The notes under the pieces were generated by a model. That model did not search any database. It was not told the DNA's origin and worked only from the letters and a program-made list of their open reading frames with translations. The position numbers and the translations under genes are program-made. Of a stretch of DNA of 55,339 nt, positions 1 through 7,872 are shown one piece after another. Within the stretch, counting starts at the first letter, position 1. Each line of letters opens with the position of its first letter. This DNA is from Candidatus Gastranaerophilales bacterium (GTDB lineage: Bacteria > Cyanobacteriota > Vampirovibrionia > Gastranaerophilales > Gastranaerophilaceae): NCBI GenBank assembly GCA_947588745.1, contig CANPYW010000012.1, forward strand, positions 1 to 55,339. Direction: 5' to 3'.

Positions 1-512
1 CTTCTGTCCGTCTGTTCTTTTTTCAAAATTAACAGGTCTTCGTCTTCAGCTATTCTATTGTCAAGGTTCTAATTAAGAATTTTCATTCGGGCTTCTCTTT
101 AACCGCAAACTTTCATATCGCATGTGAATTAAGCTCAACTACTCATTCCTTAGTTCTTTACCAATCTTATCACCTGATTTTACTTTGTCAACAAATTTTT
201 TGTTTAGTATTAGGTAATTTGTTGGTTAACCACATCCATTAGATGCAACCGATAAAAAATTTAAAATATTTAATTATATTAGATTTTAATCGGTTTGGGC
301 ATTGCCCACTTAGACAATATAATTTAAAAAAAAAATAAAATCAACCCTTTTTTTTAATATTTTTTTAGTAATTTTATTATTTTTTTATTTTAATATTTAA
401 AATGCTTAATTTCACGGCATTTTAGACTGTTAAAAAAAATTAATAATTTGCAGTTTTTTATTTATTCTTTTATAATATTTGTTTGTATATCTATTTTGAA
501 AGGATTTAATTT
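1..512. other. Non-coding left edge, possible minus-strand rRNA leader
   Basis: No convincing reading frame is visible here. On the minus strand there is a promoter-like pair, TTGACA at 191-186 and TAAGAT at 169-164 with a 16-nt spacer. Further along (70-41) the minus strand reads AACCTTGACAATAGAATAG, which resembles the conserved AACCTTGAAAACTG.ATAG block that lies shortly before 23S in cyanobacterial rRNA spacers. A 23S gene just outside the window to the left would fit, but no rRNA sequence is seen inside the window. The right part (about 300-500) is very A/T-rich and holds the upstream region of the gene at 513. Confidence 0.35.
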
Positions 513-683
513 ATGGCTAGAATTGTAAGACCTGTTTGGGCTATCAGATGTGTTCAATCTTCTTGCAGATGTTTATTTGAAGTTGCAGTTCTTGAAAATA
601 ACAAGCAACAGGAAGTTGTATGTCCTAATTGCGGTGAACATTATGTTTATCCTGCCCTTAATGATGAACCTTCCAAAGAATAA
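513..683 (+). CDS. Small zinc-ribbon protein (56 aa)
   Basis: A 56-residue protein, MARIVRPVWAIRCVQSSCRC..., that ends with a stop overlapping the next start by one base (TAATG). The start follows a good SD, GAAAGGA, 6-7 nt upstream of the ATG. Two cysteine pairs are visible: C13/C18/C20 near the N-terminus and a CPNCG knuckle at 37-41, so it probably binds one zinc in a rubredoxin-like or zinc-ribbon fold. No catalytic domain is present. Translational coupling to the radical SAM gene suggests a shared transcript. It is too short to name; an RNA- or protein-binding ribbon is the likeliest role. Confidence 0.7.
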   Translation: MARIVRPVWAIRCVQSSCRCLFEVAVLENNKQQEVVCPNCGEHYVYPALNDEPSKE

Positions 684-1612
684 TGTTTTTTTATAATTCC
701 AATTTGCGTTATAACAGATTCAGCGACCATCTTAGACATCTTTACGGTGTTAAAGTATATAAAGTAACTCTCGATGCGGGTTTTACCTGTCCAAATCGTG
801 ACGGCACAATTTCTTATGAAGGTTGCGTTTTTTGTGATAACGGCGGAAGTTTTTCTCAGCTTTATCCCAACAACATTTCAATTAAACAGCAATTGGATAT
901 CGGTATCAATCTTTCAAAACAAAAATACAAAGCACAAAAGTTTCTTGCATATTTTCAAGCCTATTCCAATACCTACAAGCCTGTTAATGAACTTAAATCC
1001 ATTTATAATCAAGCACTGGCACATGATGATGTTATAGGCATGTCTATCGGCACAAGGCCGGATTGCATTGATGAACAAAAACTTGATTTAATTGCTTCTT
1101 ATACCGAAAATCATTATGTTTGGCTGGAATACGGGCTTCAAAGCGTTCATGACAAATCACTTAAATTTATAAATAGAGGTCACACATTTAAAACTTTTAA
1201 AAATGCACTTGAATTAACACAAAAACACAATATTAATGTTTGTGCACACATTATCCTCGGTTTACCTAATGAAACAAGAAATGACATGCTTGAAACGGCA
1301 AAAGTTCTTGCCGATTTAGGAGTTAACGGGGTTAAAATTCATTTATTATGTGTTCTTAACAACACAAGGCTTGCCAAATTATACTTTCAGGGAAAAATTC
1401 CCATAATGGAAGAAGATGAGTATGTTGAAACGGTCTGCGACTTTCTTGAATTATTACCGTCCGAAGTAACAATTCACAGGTTAGCGGGAAACGGCTTAAA
1501 ACCGAACATGCTTGCACCCGGCTGGCTAAGTAAAAAATTTGTCGTCCTCAATAAAATTGATAAACTTTTAGAATTAAGGAACTCTTATCAGGGGGCAAAA
1601 CTAAAAAATTAG
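683..1612 (+). CDS. Radical SAM protein, YhcC/TIGR01212 family
   Basis: A 309-residue protein, the usual length for the YhcC-like radical SAM family. The [4Fe-4S] cluster motif is the family-specific long form, C36-x11-C48-x2-C51, inside TCPNRDGTISYEGCVFC. Later family blocks are also visible: SIGTRPDCI, YGLQSVHDKSL and HIILGLPNET. The substrate of this family is not firmly established; homologues are listed as Fe-S oxidoreductases possibly acting on RNA. The start overlaps the stop of the zinc-ribbon gene by one base, so the two are translationally coupled. A hairpin with a T-run follows the stop. Confidence 0.88.
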   Translation: MFFYNSNLRYNRFSDHLRHLYGVKVYKVTLDAGFTCPNRDGTISYEGCVFCDNGGSFSQLYPNNISIKQQLDIGINLSKQKYKAQKFLAYFQAYSNTYKPVNELKSIYNQALAHDDVIGMSIGTRPDCIDEQKLDLIASYTENHYVWLEYGLQSVHDKSLKFINRGHTFKTFKNALELTQKHNINVCAHIILGLPNETRNDMLETAKVLADLGVNGVKIHLLCVLNNTRLAKLYFQGKIPIMEEDEYVETVCDFLELLPSEVTIHRLAGNGLKPNMLAPGWLSKKFVVLNKIDKLLELRNSYQGAKLKN

Positions 1613-1639
1613 TAATTTTGAATGAATATTAATCAAAAT

Positions 1640-1663
1640 AACGGCTTGCCGGTTTTTATTTAA
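1640..1663 (+). terminator. Probable terminator after the radical SAM gene
   Basis: AACGGC-TT-GCCGGTT forms a short, slightly bulged GC stem and is followed by TTTATTT. It lies between the convergent radical SAM gene and aldolase gene. Confidence 0.5.
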
Positions 1664-1693
1664 TCACCCAAACTCATAATTTTTACAAACAGT

Positions 1694-2311
1694 TTATTTT
1701 GCCATTTGTTTAAGATTAATTAAATCCTTAATATCATTTTGGTCAAGCAATTTTGCACCGCCCAAAAATTTTGTATAAAGAGTTACTTTTGCCCAATATT
1801 CTGCCGTTTCCATTTTTAAAAAAGCATGTTTTAAGCTGTCTGCGGCAGCTACAGCACCATGATTTGCCATCATTACAACATCTCTGTTCAACATGCAACT
1901 GACTGTATTTTTAACAAGTTTTTCGGATGAAGGCATTGCATAAGGAGCAACGGGAATATCCTCAAAATATAATATATTTTCAGACATTATAGGCTCGTTA
2001 AGTTCTTTATGACAGACCGCAAAGCTTGTTAAATATTCGGGATGAGTGTGTATTATCGCATTTATGTCATTTCTTTGCTTATATATTTCAACGTGCAGCA
2101 TTTTTTCGGATGATGCTTTTTTATTACCCGATTCTTTTCCGTCAAAATCGATTAACACAATATCATCCTCATTCAAAAAGCCCAGTGCCGTGCCTGTTCC
2201 CGTAATATATATTCCGTTTTGCGTTTTAACACTAATGTTTCCGGAAGTACCTACTGTCAAATTTTTGTTATAAAGCAGCTTACCTACGTCTATAATTTCT
2301 GATTTTATCAT
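1694..2311 (-). CDS. Class II aldolase / L-fuculose-phosphate aldolase family
   Basis: A 205-residue cytosolic zinc aldolase of the AraD/FucA superfamily, which cleaves or epimerises sugar phosphates. Family features are visible in order: the GTSGNIS phosphate-binding loop (about 21-27), the SSEKMLH block with the likely catalytic Glu (about 68-73), HTHPEY supplying zinc ligands H88 and H90, and NHGA later. The longer frame begins at 2341, but AGAGG lies 6 nt before the ATG at 2311, so that start is preferred. The specific substrate (fuculose-1-P, rhamnulose-1-P or methylthioribulose-1-P) cannot be told from sequence alone. It stands alone, convergent with the radical SAM gene. Confidence 0.85.
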   Translation of the reverse strand: MIKSEIIDVGKLLYNKNLTVGTSGNISVKTQNGIYITGTGTALGFLNEDDIVLIDFDGKESGNKKASSEKMLHVEIYKQRNDINAIIHTHPEYLTSFAVCHKELNEPIMSENILYFEDIPVAPYAMPSSEKLVKNTVSCMLNRDVVMMANHGAVAAADSLKHAFLKMETAEYWAKVTLYTKFLGGAKLLDQNDIKDLINLKQMAK

Positions 2312-2371
2312 ACTAACCTCTTTAATATGTTTATTATACATACTAATTTTTTATCAGTCTATAATTTTCCG

Positions 2372-3706
2372 TTAATCGGAATTTTCTGTTTTTAACTGTT
2401 TATGTACTTCTTTTAATATTTGACCGAATTTTTTGGCTGAATTTTTGTATTCCCAACAGCTTTTATAATATGCATTTAAAATATTTTGTTCTTTTTCCGT
2501 TAATGTTTCACCCTGTATTTGTTTGGCAAATAACACTCTTATCAATGGATTGTTATCTCTCAAGGATTTTGCGTACTCGTTCAACTCGGGCATTTGTTCT
2601 CTTGCAAGCTTTGGAGCGAGTGTCATTCTTTTTCTGTATTCTTCATCTTCAGCCCAGAGTTTTCTTATATTCTCGGACATGAATTCGGAAAATTCTTTTG
2701 TTGACATTCTGTCCATCATTTTTTGTCTGTATTCAGGATTTTTCCATCTTTCTATTCCTGCTTTTCTATATGCTTCTTTAACTTCAGGCGAATTTATTTT
2801 TCTGATTTGTTCCGCTCTTTTTTCTTCATCCTGCCAAAATGCCTTGCAAGCCTCTGATATATGCATTCTTACAGATTTATCGGACATAATTCTTTTTGCA
2901 TTTTCACTTCTTTTTTTTCTTATTTCTTCGGTATTCATTTTTTCCCGATATTCGGGATTTTTCCACCTTTCCGAAAGCAGCTTTGACATTCTTTCTCTGT
3001 ATCCGTCCGACTGCCATAATGCAAGTGAAGATTCTCTCATTTTTTCTTTATTTTCGGGTCTGTTTAACTTTTCAACAATTCGGCTTGAAAATTCTTCATC
3101 ACTCCACCTTTCTAATGCAAGTTTGCTTAACCTTTCACATCTTTCGGGCATATTACTTCGCACCAAAAATGAATATTTTTTACCCATTAACGGAATTCCC
3201 AAATTTTCAGCCAATCTTCTTAATGTTCTGCCATCCGTATCTTTTTCATCTTCCAATGCATATATATATTTTAATATATGCAAAGCCACTCCACCCTCCG
3301 GGGCTTTTTCTTCACCCAATAATATCCTTCTGTATTTTCCTCTTAATTGTTTCTTTTTTACATCATCCATTTCTTCAAATTCTTTTACATCTCTGAATTC
3401 CGGATAATATTTTTTCGCTTCATCCAATGTTTTTGCTTCTTTTAACATTGCATATACTTCACTATGGATTTTATACGGTTCATAAAGATTATCGCCCATT
3501 CCATTTTGTATTGACCTGTTTATTTCATCCGATATACGTTGAGGAACACCCTCATTTTCCATACTTTTCAAAAAATTATTGTATGTAACTTTCTTTTGAC
3601 CGAAAGAAACGGTATCACCATAATTATTATATTTACGGTTTAGTGCATTCAATCGATTAGAGGATTGAAAATAATTTATTCCAAATTTATTAACATTAAT
3701 CATCAT
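2372..3706 (-). CDS. Trp-repeat protein of unknown function (about 444 aa)
   Basis: Not recognised as a named family. The C-terminal half carries a highly charged repeat of the form ERWKNPEYREKM. In the longest frame the Trp positions are 215, 245, 262, 305, 335 and 365, so several fall on an exact 30-residue period. This recalls the small helical DNA-binding repeats (NUMOD-like) of homing endonucleases, but no nuclease domain is present. The N-terminus contains DTVSFGQK, an S-F-G motif also echoed in the protein at 45135 (IPFRGN). The frame can be extended to 3748, only 3 nt from the divergent recF start. The Met cluster at 3712-3703 is a better start because it leaves room for a promoter. 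Confidence 0.7.
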   Translation of the reverse strand: MMINVNKFGINYFQSSNRLNALNRKYNNYGDTVSFGQKKVTYNNFLKSMENEGVPQRISDEINRSIQNGMGDNLYEPYKIHSEVYAMLKEAKTLDEAKKYYPEFRDVKEFEEMDDVKKKQLRGKYRRILLGEEKAPEGGVALHILKYIYALEDEKDTDGRTLRRLAENLGIPLMGKKYSFLVRSNMPERCERLSKLALERWSDEEFSSRIVEKLNRPENKEKMRESSLALWQSDGYRERMSKLLSERWKNPEYREKMNTEEIRKKRSENAKRIMSDKSVRMHISEACKAFWQDEEKRAEQIRKINSPEVKEAYRKAGIERWKNPEYRQKMMDRMSTKEFSEFMSENIRKLWAEDEEYRKRMTLAPKLAREQMPELNEYAKSLRDNNPLIRVLFAKQIQGETLTEKEQNILNAYYKSCWEYKNSAKKFGQILKEVHKQLKTENSD

Positions 3707-3739
3707 ACTCATGTTAAAATATATAAATATTTTTTTTGC

Positions 3740-3745
3740 TATAAT
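3740..3745 (+). promoter_or_regulatory. -10 box of recF (leaderless)
   Basis: A perfect TATAAT ends 6 nt before the recF ATG, so transcription would start at or next to the A of the start codon. No SD sequence is present and the -35 is weak. Confidence 0.5.
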
Positions 3746-3751
3746 CATTGT

Positions 3752-4885
3752 ATGTTTATAAAAAAATTACAGCTTAAAAATTTTAGAAATTATACCGACG
3801 CAGATATTGAATTTTCCAAAAAGAAAATTCTTTTTATAGGTAAAAATGCTCAAGGTAAAACAAATTTGCTTGAAGCTGTTTTTTATTTATCATCGCTCAA
3901 TTCTTTCAGAGCAAAATCTGATTTTGAGCTTATTAAGTGGAATGAAGAATTTTGCAATATTAAAGCCGAAATAAACAAGTATGACATTAATTCGGAATTA
4001 GAAATTAATATTCCGCTTCAAGGCAGAAAAAAGTTAAAAGTTAACGGTATTAATAAAAGTAAATTTTCGGAATTTATCAGTAATATTTCAACTGTTTGTT
4101 TTACAACAAACGATTTACTGCTTTTAAGGGGAACACCGGACGACAGGCGTAAATGGCTTGATTTGGCTATCTGTCAAATTTTCCCTTCCTATATCGAACG
4201 TTTAAATAAATATAACAAAATAAAAACACAAAAAAATAACTACTTAAAAACACTTAAGGGGAATATACAATCAGACCTTTCGTTACTTGATGTTTGGAAT
4301 GAGCAGCTTGCAATTACGGGAAGTAACATTACCTATATAAGAATTAATTTTTTACACGAATTACTTAAAATAGCAAAAGATAAGCATCAAAAAATTTCAT
4401 CGGACGAAATTTTTACCATGAATTATAATTCCTCATTTCTAAATGATATTGAGCTTGAGAGCAAATATCCCAATACTATTGAATACATTCTTGAACAATT
4501 TACGTTACAACTTCAAGAAAAGAAACAAGATGAAATTATAAGAGCTCAATCCCTTACAGGCCCGCACAGAGATGACATTACCTATTTTATCAACAGCATT
4601 GAAGCAAAAAAATATGCTTCACAAGGGCAGCAAAGAACGATTGTTTTGGCGTTAAAGCTCGCAGAGCTTCAATTAATAAAAGAAAAAATCAATACCAATG
4701 CAATTTTGCTTTTGGATGATGTTCTTGCAGAACTTGATGATATCAGACAGAATTACCTTCTGGATGCAATTGGCGATGATACTCAAACCATCATCACCTC
4801 GGTTGATACTCTGCATTTTCAACATGAATATCTAAAAGACGTTGAAATTTTTGAAATTAAGGATAATATCATTATTAAAAATTAA
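3752..4885 (+). CDS. recF: DNA replication and repair protein RecF
   Basis: A 377-residue SMC-like ATPase that loads RecA at single-strand gaps with RecO and RecR. The Walker A loop GKNAQGKTNLLE is at 30-41. The C-terminal half shows TGPHRDD, the ABC signature region SQGQQRTIVLALKLAE, and Walker B LLLDDVLAELDD. The frame extends 29 codons upstream, but the family starts at MFIKKLQLKNFRNY, and a TATAAT box ends 6 nt before this ATG, so 3752 is chosen. Unlike many bacteria, recF is not beside dnaA, dnaN or gyrB; dnaA lies about 36 kb away in this window. Confidence 0.95.
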   Translation: MFIKKLQLKNFRNYTDADIEFSKKKILFIGKNAQGKTNLLEAVFYLSSLNSFRAKSDFELIKWNEEFCNIKAEINKYDINSELEINIPLQGRKKLKVNGINKSKFSEFISNISTVCFTTNDLLLLRGTPDDRRKWLDLAICQIFPSYIERLNKYNKIKTQKNNYLKTLKGNIQSDLSLLDVWNEQLAITGSNITYIRINFLHELLKIAKDKHQKISSDEIFTMNYNSSFLNDIELESKYPNTIEYILEQFTLQLQEKKQDEIIRAQSLTGPHRDDITYFINSIEAKKYASQGQQRTIVLALKLAELQLIKEKINTNAILLLDDVLAELDDIRQNYLLDAIGDDTQTIITSVDTLHFQHEYLKDVEIFEIKDNIIIKN

Positions 4886-4953
4886 TTTTCTTATTATCAG
4901 TTTATCTAAAAGTTCACTATATGCAATTACAGTAATTTATATACATTATCATA

Positions 4954-5145
4954 TTAGCAATATGTTCCACAAGGTACACACTTTGGAGTATAATATTGCG
5001 GAGGATGAACAGGACAAGAACATCCGTAATTACATTTTGCGATTAAAACACTTTCACCGCTTTCAACCATATCAGAATATAATGATAATATTTCATCATC
5101 CGTCAGACCATCCAAAGCATTTTCATCTAAATTAATTTCGTCCAA
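4954..5145 (-). CDS. Cys-rich small peptide, candidate RiPP precursor
   Basis: A 63-residue peptide starting at TTG with a strong SD, AAGGAG, about 6 nt upstream. It divides naturally into an acidic helical leader-like part (residues 1-36, containing LDGLTDDEILSLYSDMVE, no positive charge) and a core-like tail (37-63) with six Cys and several Pro, Tyr and Gly. The tail begins KCNYGCSCPVHPP and ends CVPCGTYC. This architecture matches ribosomally made, modified peptides; a small metal-binding protein is the alternative. It lies 14 nt downstream of an ATP-grasp gene on the same strand. I do not recognise the precursor family. No transporter or protease gene is adjacent. Confidence 0.65.
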   Translation of the reverse strand: MDEINLDENALDGLTDDEILSLYSDMVESGESVLIAKCNYGCSCPVHPPQYYTPKCVPCGTYC

Positions 5146-5159
5146 TGTATTCTCCTTGC

Positions 5160-5984
5160 TTAAATTTTAAGCATTTTTCCAAGTTTCAAATTCACATTTT
5201 TATCCATCTTGCAATAGCCCGAAAAAGGCGTAAATGTCATTTCATTAAAATATACTTTTTGGTTATATAATAACCAATCAACTCTTACTAATTTAAAACC
5301 ATTCGCAAGTATTTTCGATTTTTCTACAGCTTCTTTTAATATTTCTTGAGCAGGTTCATATTTTTTACTGTACATTAAGTTGAATACTATATCGCTTTCA
5401 CTGTAATCTTCATTATATACAGAGCATAAGGGAGGCAGAGAATAAACTATTTTTTGATATATCTTTGGCTTGCCGTTAAAACAATATATTTCATATTCTA
5501 TAGGATTTACATCGTCTATCAATAAGGGTTCTATTAATATTTGAGGCTCAATATCCTTATACTGCATTTCAAAACCTGCATAAGGGAAAAACGTCTGCTT
5601 CATCCACCCGTCAAATCTCTTTTTTACAACATTTACAACCACTTTATTTTTGATAAAATCGTCTTTATTTTTTATTTTAAAATGCCACTTGCAACCATTA
5701 TTTGCTTTTATCATAAATTTTTGAGGCAGAATGTCAAAAGGAATATCATCAAATTGTTTTCCGACCCACAATACGGGTTTTAAATACTCTTCTCCGATTT
5801 TTTCCTTTACCCAATCCCTTACCAACACCTTATCGGTCAATCGTGTTTTTAAAGGTGTACAATCATATATCTTTAACCACTGTATTTTTTCATTAAAAGT
5901 TTTTGGATTTCTTAAATGCAAATCTTCATTTGTCATCAGTTTGAAAAACTTTTTTAAATATTGAGGATACTCTTTTTCATCCAA
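5160..5984 (-). CDS. TupA-like ATP-grasp protein, 5' end out of frame
   Basis: A 274-residue frame matching the ATP-grasp_TupA family (teichuronopeptide/polysaccharide-associated amide ligases). Visible blocks: LRNPKTFNEKIQWLKIYD (family N-terminal signature), KANNGCKWH, ILIEPLL, EYEIYCFNGKPK, VRVDWLLYNQKVYFNEMTFTPFSGY with the metal-binding E/N region. The only start in this frame is a TTG at 5984 without an SD. The natural start is the ATG at 6067, which has GGAAG 4-5 nt upstream, but a run of ten G (6010-6019) puts it in another frame and it stops after 25 codons. One extra G gives a continuous protein of about 302 residues. The gene is therefore probably phase-variable and off in this sequence, or the run is miscounted. 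It is followed by the Cys-rich peptide. Confidence 0.75.
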   Translation of the reverse strand: MDEKEYPQYLKKFFKLMTNEDLHLRNPKTFNEKIQWLKIYDCTPLKTRLTDKVLVRDWVKEKIGEEYLKPVLWVGKQFDDIPFDILPQKFMIKANNGCKWHFKIKNKDDFIKNKVVVNVVKKRFDGWMKQTFFPYAGFEMQYKDIEPQILIEPLLIDDVNPIEYEIYCFNGKPKIYQKIVYSLPPLCSVYNEDYSESDIVFNLMYSKKYEPAQEILKEAVEKSKILANGFKLVRVDWLLYNQKVYFNEMTFTPFSGYCKMDKNVNLKLGKMLKI

Positions 5985-6067
5985 GTTTACTATAAAATCG
6001 TATTCATACGGGGGGGGGGAGGTGACAATACCTCAGGTTTAAATAATTTTTTGAATAAATTGTGCAT
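5985..6067 (-). other. Out-of-frame 5' end of the ATP-grasp gene
   Basis: The ATG at 6067 (SD GGAAG; possible -10 TATACT further upstream) encodes MHNLFKKLFKPEVLSPPPP, then RMNTIL and a stop at the present tract length. With 11 or 8 G it would continue as PPPPPYEYDFIVNLDEKEY into the downstream gene. Confidence 0.65.
6010..6019. repeat. Poly-G tract (10 G on plus strand)
   Basis: A mononucleotide run in an AT-rich genome, lying inside the 5' coding part of the ATP-grasp gene (read as C on the coding strand). Such tracts change length by slipped-strand mispairing and act as on/off switches in contingency genes. Confidence 0.85.
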
Positions 6068-6166
6068 ATTACTTCCAAATATTACAATGGTAGTATAACG
6101 TGTTATTTTTGGATTTAATACACATAATATTTTTTTTGTAAAATTTATTTACATAAGTTTTATAAA

Positions 6167-6195
6167 TAAAAAATGGAGAGCTTAAAGCTCTCCAT
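6167..6195 (-). terminator. Strong terminator after rplR
   Basis: ATGGAGAGCT and AGCTCTCCAT (6173-6182 / 6186-6195) form a perfect 10-bp stem with a 3-nt loop. On the minus strand it is followed by a run of T. It ends the ribosomal operon 22 nt past the rplR stop. Confidence 0.9.
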
Positions 6196-6217
6196 GCTTA
6201 AACACTAATTAAAAAAA

Positions 6218-6586
6218 CTAGAAATTAAGTCCGGCTTCTCTTGCAGCTTCTGCTAATGCAGCAACACGTCCGTGGTATAAAAAACCGCCTCTGTCAAAAA
6301 CTACGTCTTTTATTCCTGCCGCTAATGCCTTCTTCGCAATAGCTTCACCTACAGCTTTTGCACTTTCAACATTTCCGCCGTGAGCTAATTTTTCTCTCAT
6401 ATCTTTATCTATGGATGAAGATGATACAAGAGTAACACCTTTAACATCATCTATAATTTGAGCATAAATATGCTTTGTGCTTCTGTATACCGCTAATCTC
6501 GGAGCCTCGGAAGTACCCGATAATTTTGCTCTTAATCTTTGATGACGCTTTTGTGTAGCTTGTTTTTTATTTGTTTGTTTAATCAT
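6218..6586 (-). CDS. rplR: 50S ribosomal protein L18
   Basis: About 122 residues. L18 binds 5S rRNA in the central protuberance. Recognisable segments are [24 protein letters not shown] and the C-terminal [24 protein letters not shown]. The ATG at 6586 follows AAAGGA at suitable distance; a TTG at 6607 is an upstream alternative. This is the last gene of the operon. The genes that normally follow in the spc cluster (rpsE, rpmD, rplO, secY) are absent and a terminator comes next. A 175-nt gap separates it from rplF. Confidence 0.95.
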   Translation of the reverse strand: MIKQTNKKQATQKRHQRLRAKLSGTSEAPRLAVYRSTKHIYAQIIDDVKGVTLVSSSSIDKDMREKLAHGGNVESAKAVGEAIAKKALAAGIKDVVFDRGGFLYHGRVAALAEAAREAGLNF

Positions 6587-6761
6587 TTTATTTTTCCTTT
6601 CACCCAAACCTTCTTATTTTCATAAGGGTTTATTCTGGCATGTTTCTTATTTACATATCTTAAGTCTTGAAATTCTTTCCCGCTATCACCGCAGGCAAGT
6701 GCATCTTTTATTTTTACCCGCCCCGGTTCTCGTTCACAAGCTTTACTTTGAATGAATTTCT
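6587..6761 (-). other. Unusual 175-nt gap between rplF and rplR
   Basis: Other ribosomal genes here are mostly spaced by under 20 nt. On the coding strand this gap contains a GC-richer patch (about 6670-6730) with a hairpin, CTTgCCTGC / GCGGGaAAG. It also has one frame open across nearly its whole length, containing ALACGDSGKEFQDLRYVNKK and ending near the rplR start, but with no ATG, GTG or TTG at its beginning. It may be an RNA regulatory element, a decayed small gene, or chance. Confidence 0.45.
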
Positions 6762-7301
6762 CTATTTCTTACCTGTCTTACCTGCTTTTCTTCTGATGTA
6801 TTCGCCCTCATATTTTACACCCTTGCCTTTATATACTTCAGGCGGACGTTTGCTTCTGATTAAAGCGGCAACATCTCCGACGGTTTGCTTATTTGCTCCG
6901 GATACCTTTATCTTTGTGTTTTGATCTACAACGATTTTAATTCCTTCCGGAGGAACTATATTAATAGGATGTGAATATCCTAACGCCAAGTTCAATGTAT
7001 TACCCTGCATGGAAGCACGATAACCTACACCAACGATTTCCAAACTCTTTGAAAATCCTGTCTTTACACCGTTTATCGTATTTGCAACCAATGTTCTTGA
7101 TAAACCATGTAACGAACGTGACTTTCTTTCGTCGTTTTCTCTCGTTAATACTACTTTATTTTCATTCTTTTCTACTTTTATTTCGGAACGTATTGTTACT
7201 GATTCCGTACCCAAAGGCCCTTTTGCCGTAACTGTTTGTCCGTCTATTGTTACTTCAACACCATCGGGTATAACTATTGGTAATTTACCTATACGTGACA
7301 T
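6762..7301 (-). CDS. rplF: 50S ribosomal protein L6
   Basis: 179 residues, the standard length. MSRIGKLPIVIPDGVEVTI is the typical N-terminus and RSKRPPEVYKGKGVKYEGE the conserved C-terminal rRNA-binding motif. L6 sits near the factor-binding site of the large subunit. It is part of the minus-strand ribosomal operon, after rpsH. Confidence 0.97.
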   Translation of the reverse strand: MSRIGKLPIVIPDGVEVTIDGQTVTAKGPLGTESVTIRSEIKVEKNENKVVLTRENDERKSRSLHGLSRTLVANTINGVKTGFSKSLEIVGVGYRASMQGNTLNLALGYSHPINIVPPEGIKIVVDQNTKIKVSGANKQTVGDVAALIRSKRPPEVYKGKGVKYEGEYIRRKAGKTGKK

Positions 7302-7361
7302 TTCTTTTTCTCCAATTTTTGCTTTACTGTTCTTCTTTGTATTTCGTTTTCAACGCATTTA

Positions 7362-7763
7362 CTACCATACATAACAAAGGACTTCACCACCGACGTTCTC
7401 TTTTCTTGCACGTCTGTCCGTTAATAATCCTTTACTTGTTGATACTATTGCTATACCCATACCGCCCAATACTTGCGGCATATTCTTTGCTTTACAATAA
7501 CTTCTTAAACCCGGCTTCGATACTCTCTTTAAGTTCGATATTACAGGCTTTGATTTTTCATCATACTTTAATGTTATCTTTAATGTCTTAAAACTGCTGT
7601 TTTCTTTTTGGAAAACATTATAGTCCTCAACATATCCTTCTGATTTTAATAATTTGGCTAACTCTATCTTTAGCTTTGAACAAGGCATATCTACTTCTTT
7701 TAATGACACCATGTTCGCATTTCTTATTCTTGTCAGCATATCTGCTATCGGATCTGTATTCAT
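7362..7763 (-). CDS. rpsH: 30S ribosomal protein S8
   Basis: 133 residues, standard length. The start MNTDPIADMLTRIRNA and the C-terminal GIAIVSTSKGLLTDRRARKE are diagnostic. S8 is a primary binder of 16S rRNA and in E. coli is the repressor of the spc operon. The gap to the upstream rpsN gene (109 nt) is longer than usual in this operon. Confidence 0.97.
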   Translation of the reverse strand: MNTDPIADMLTRIRNANMVSLKEVDMPCSKLKIELAKLLKSEGYVEDYNVFQKENSSFKTLKITLKYDEKSKPVISNLKRVSKPGLRSYCKAKNMPQVLGGMGIAIVSTSKGLLTDRRARKENVGGEVLCYVW

Positions 7764-7872
7764 TATCTTTTTCCTTTACTTTTTAAACGGATTTACCGCT
7801 AACTACTTACTAAAATTTATCTAGCAGTATAGAAAAGTCTTTCGGATTGAATTCTCTCTAAGGATATATTCA

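Noticed and set aside
2523-3407. 294-codon frame antisense to the Trp-repeat gene
   Set aside because: It mirrors the repeats of the minus-strand gene, is Ser/Phe/Leu-rich and hydrophobic in a manner typical of antisense frames, and has no SD.
5982-5984. TTG start of the ATP-grasp frame as the true start
   Set aside because: It has no SD, and the family-like sequence continues upstream in frame once one G is added; the ATG at 6067 has a good SD.
6010-6019. Poly-G tract as a plain sequencing or assembly error
   Set aside because: It cannot be excluded, but a second 10-G tract at 32693 shows that long G-runs occur here, and the placement near the 5' end of a surface-type gene fits phase variation better.
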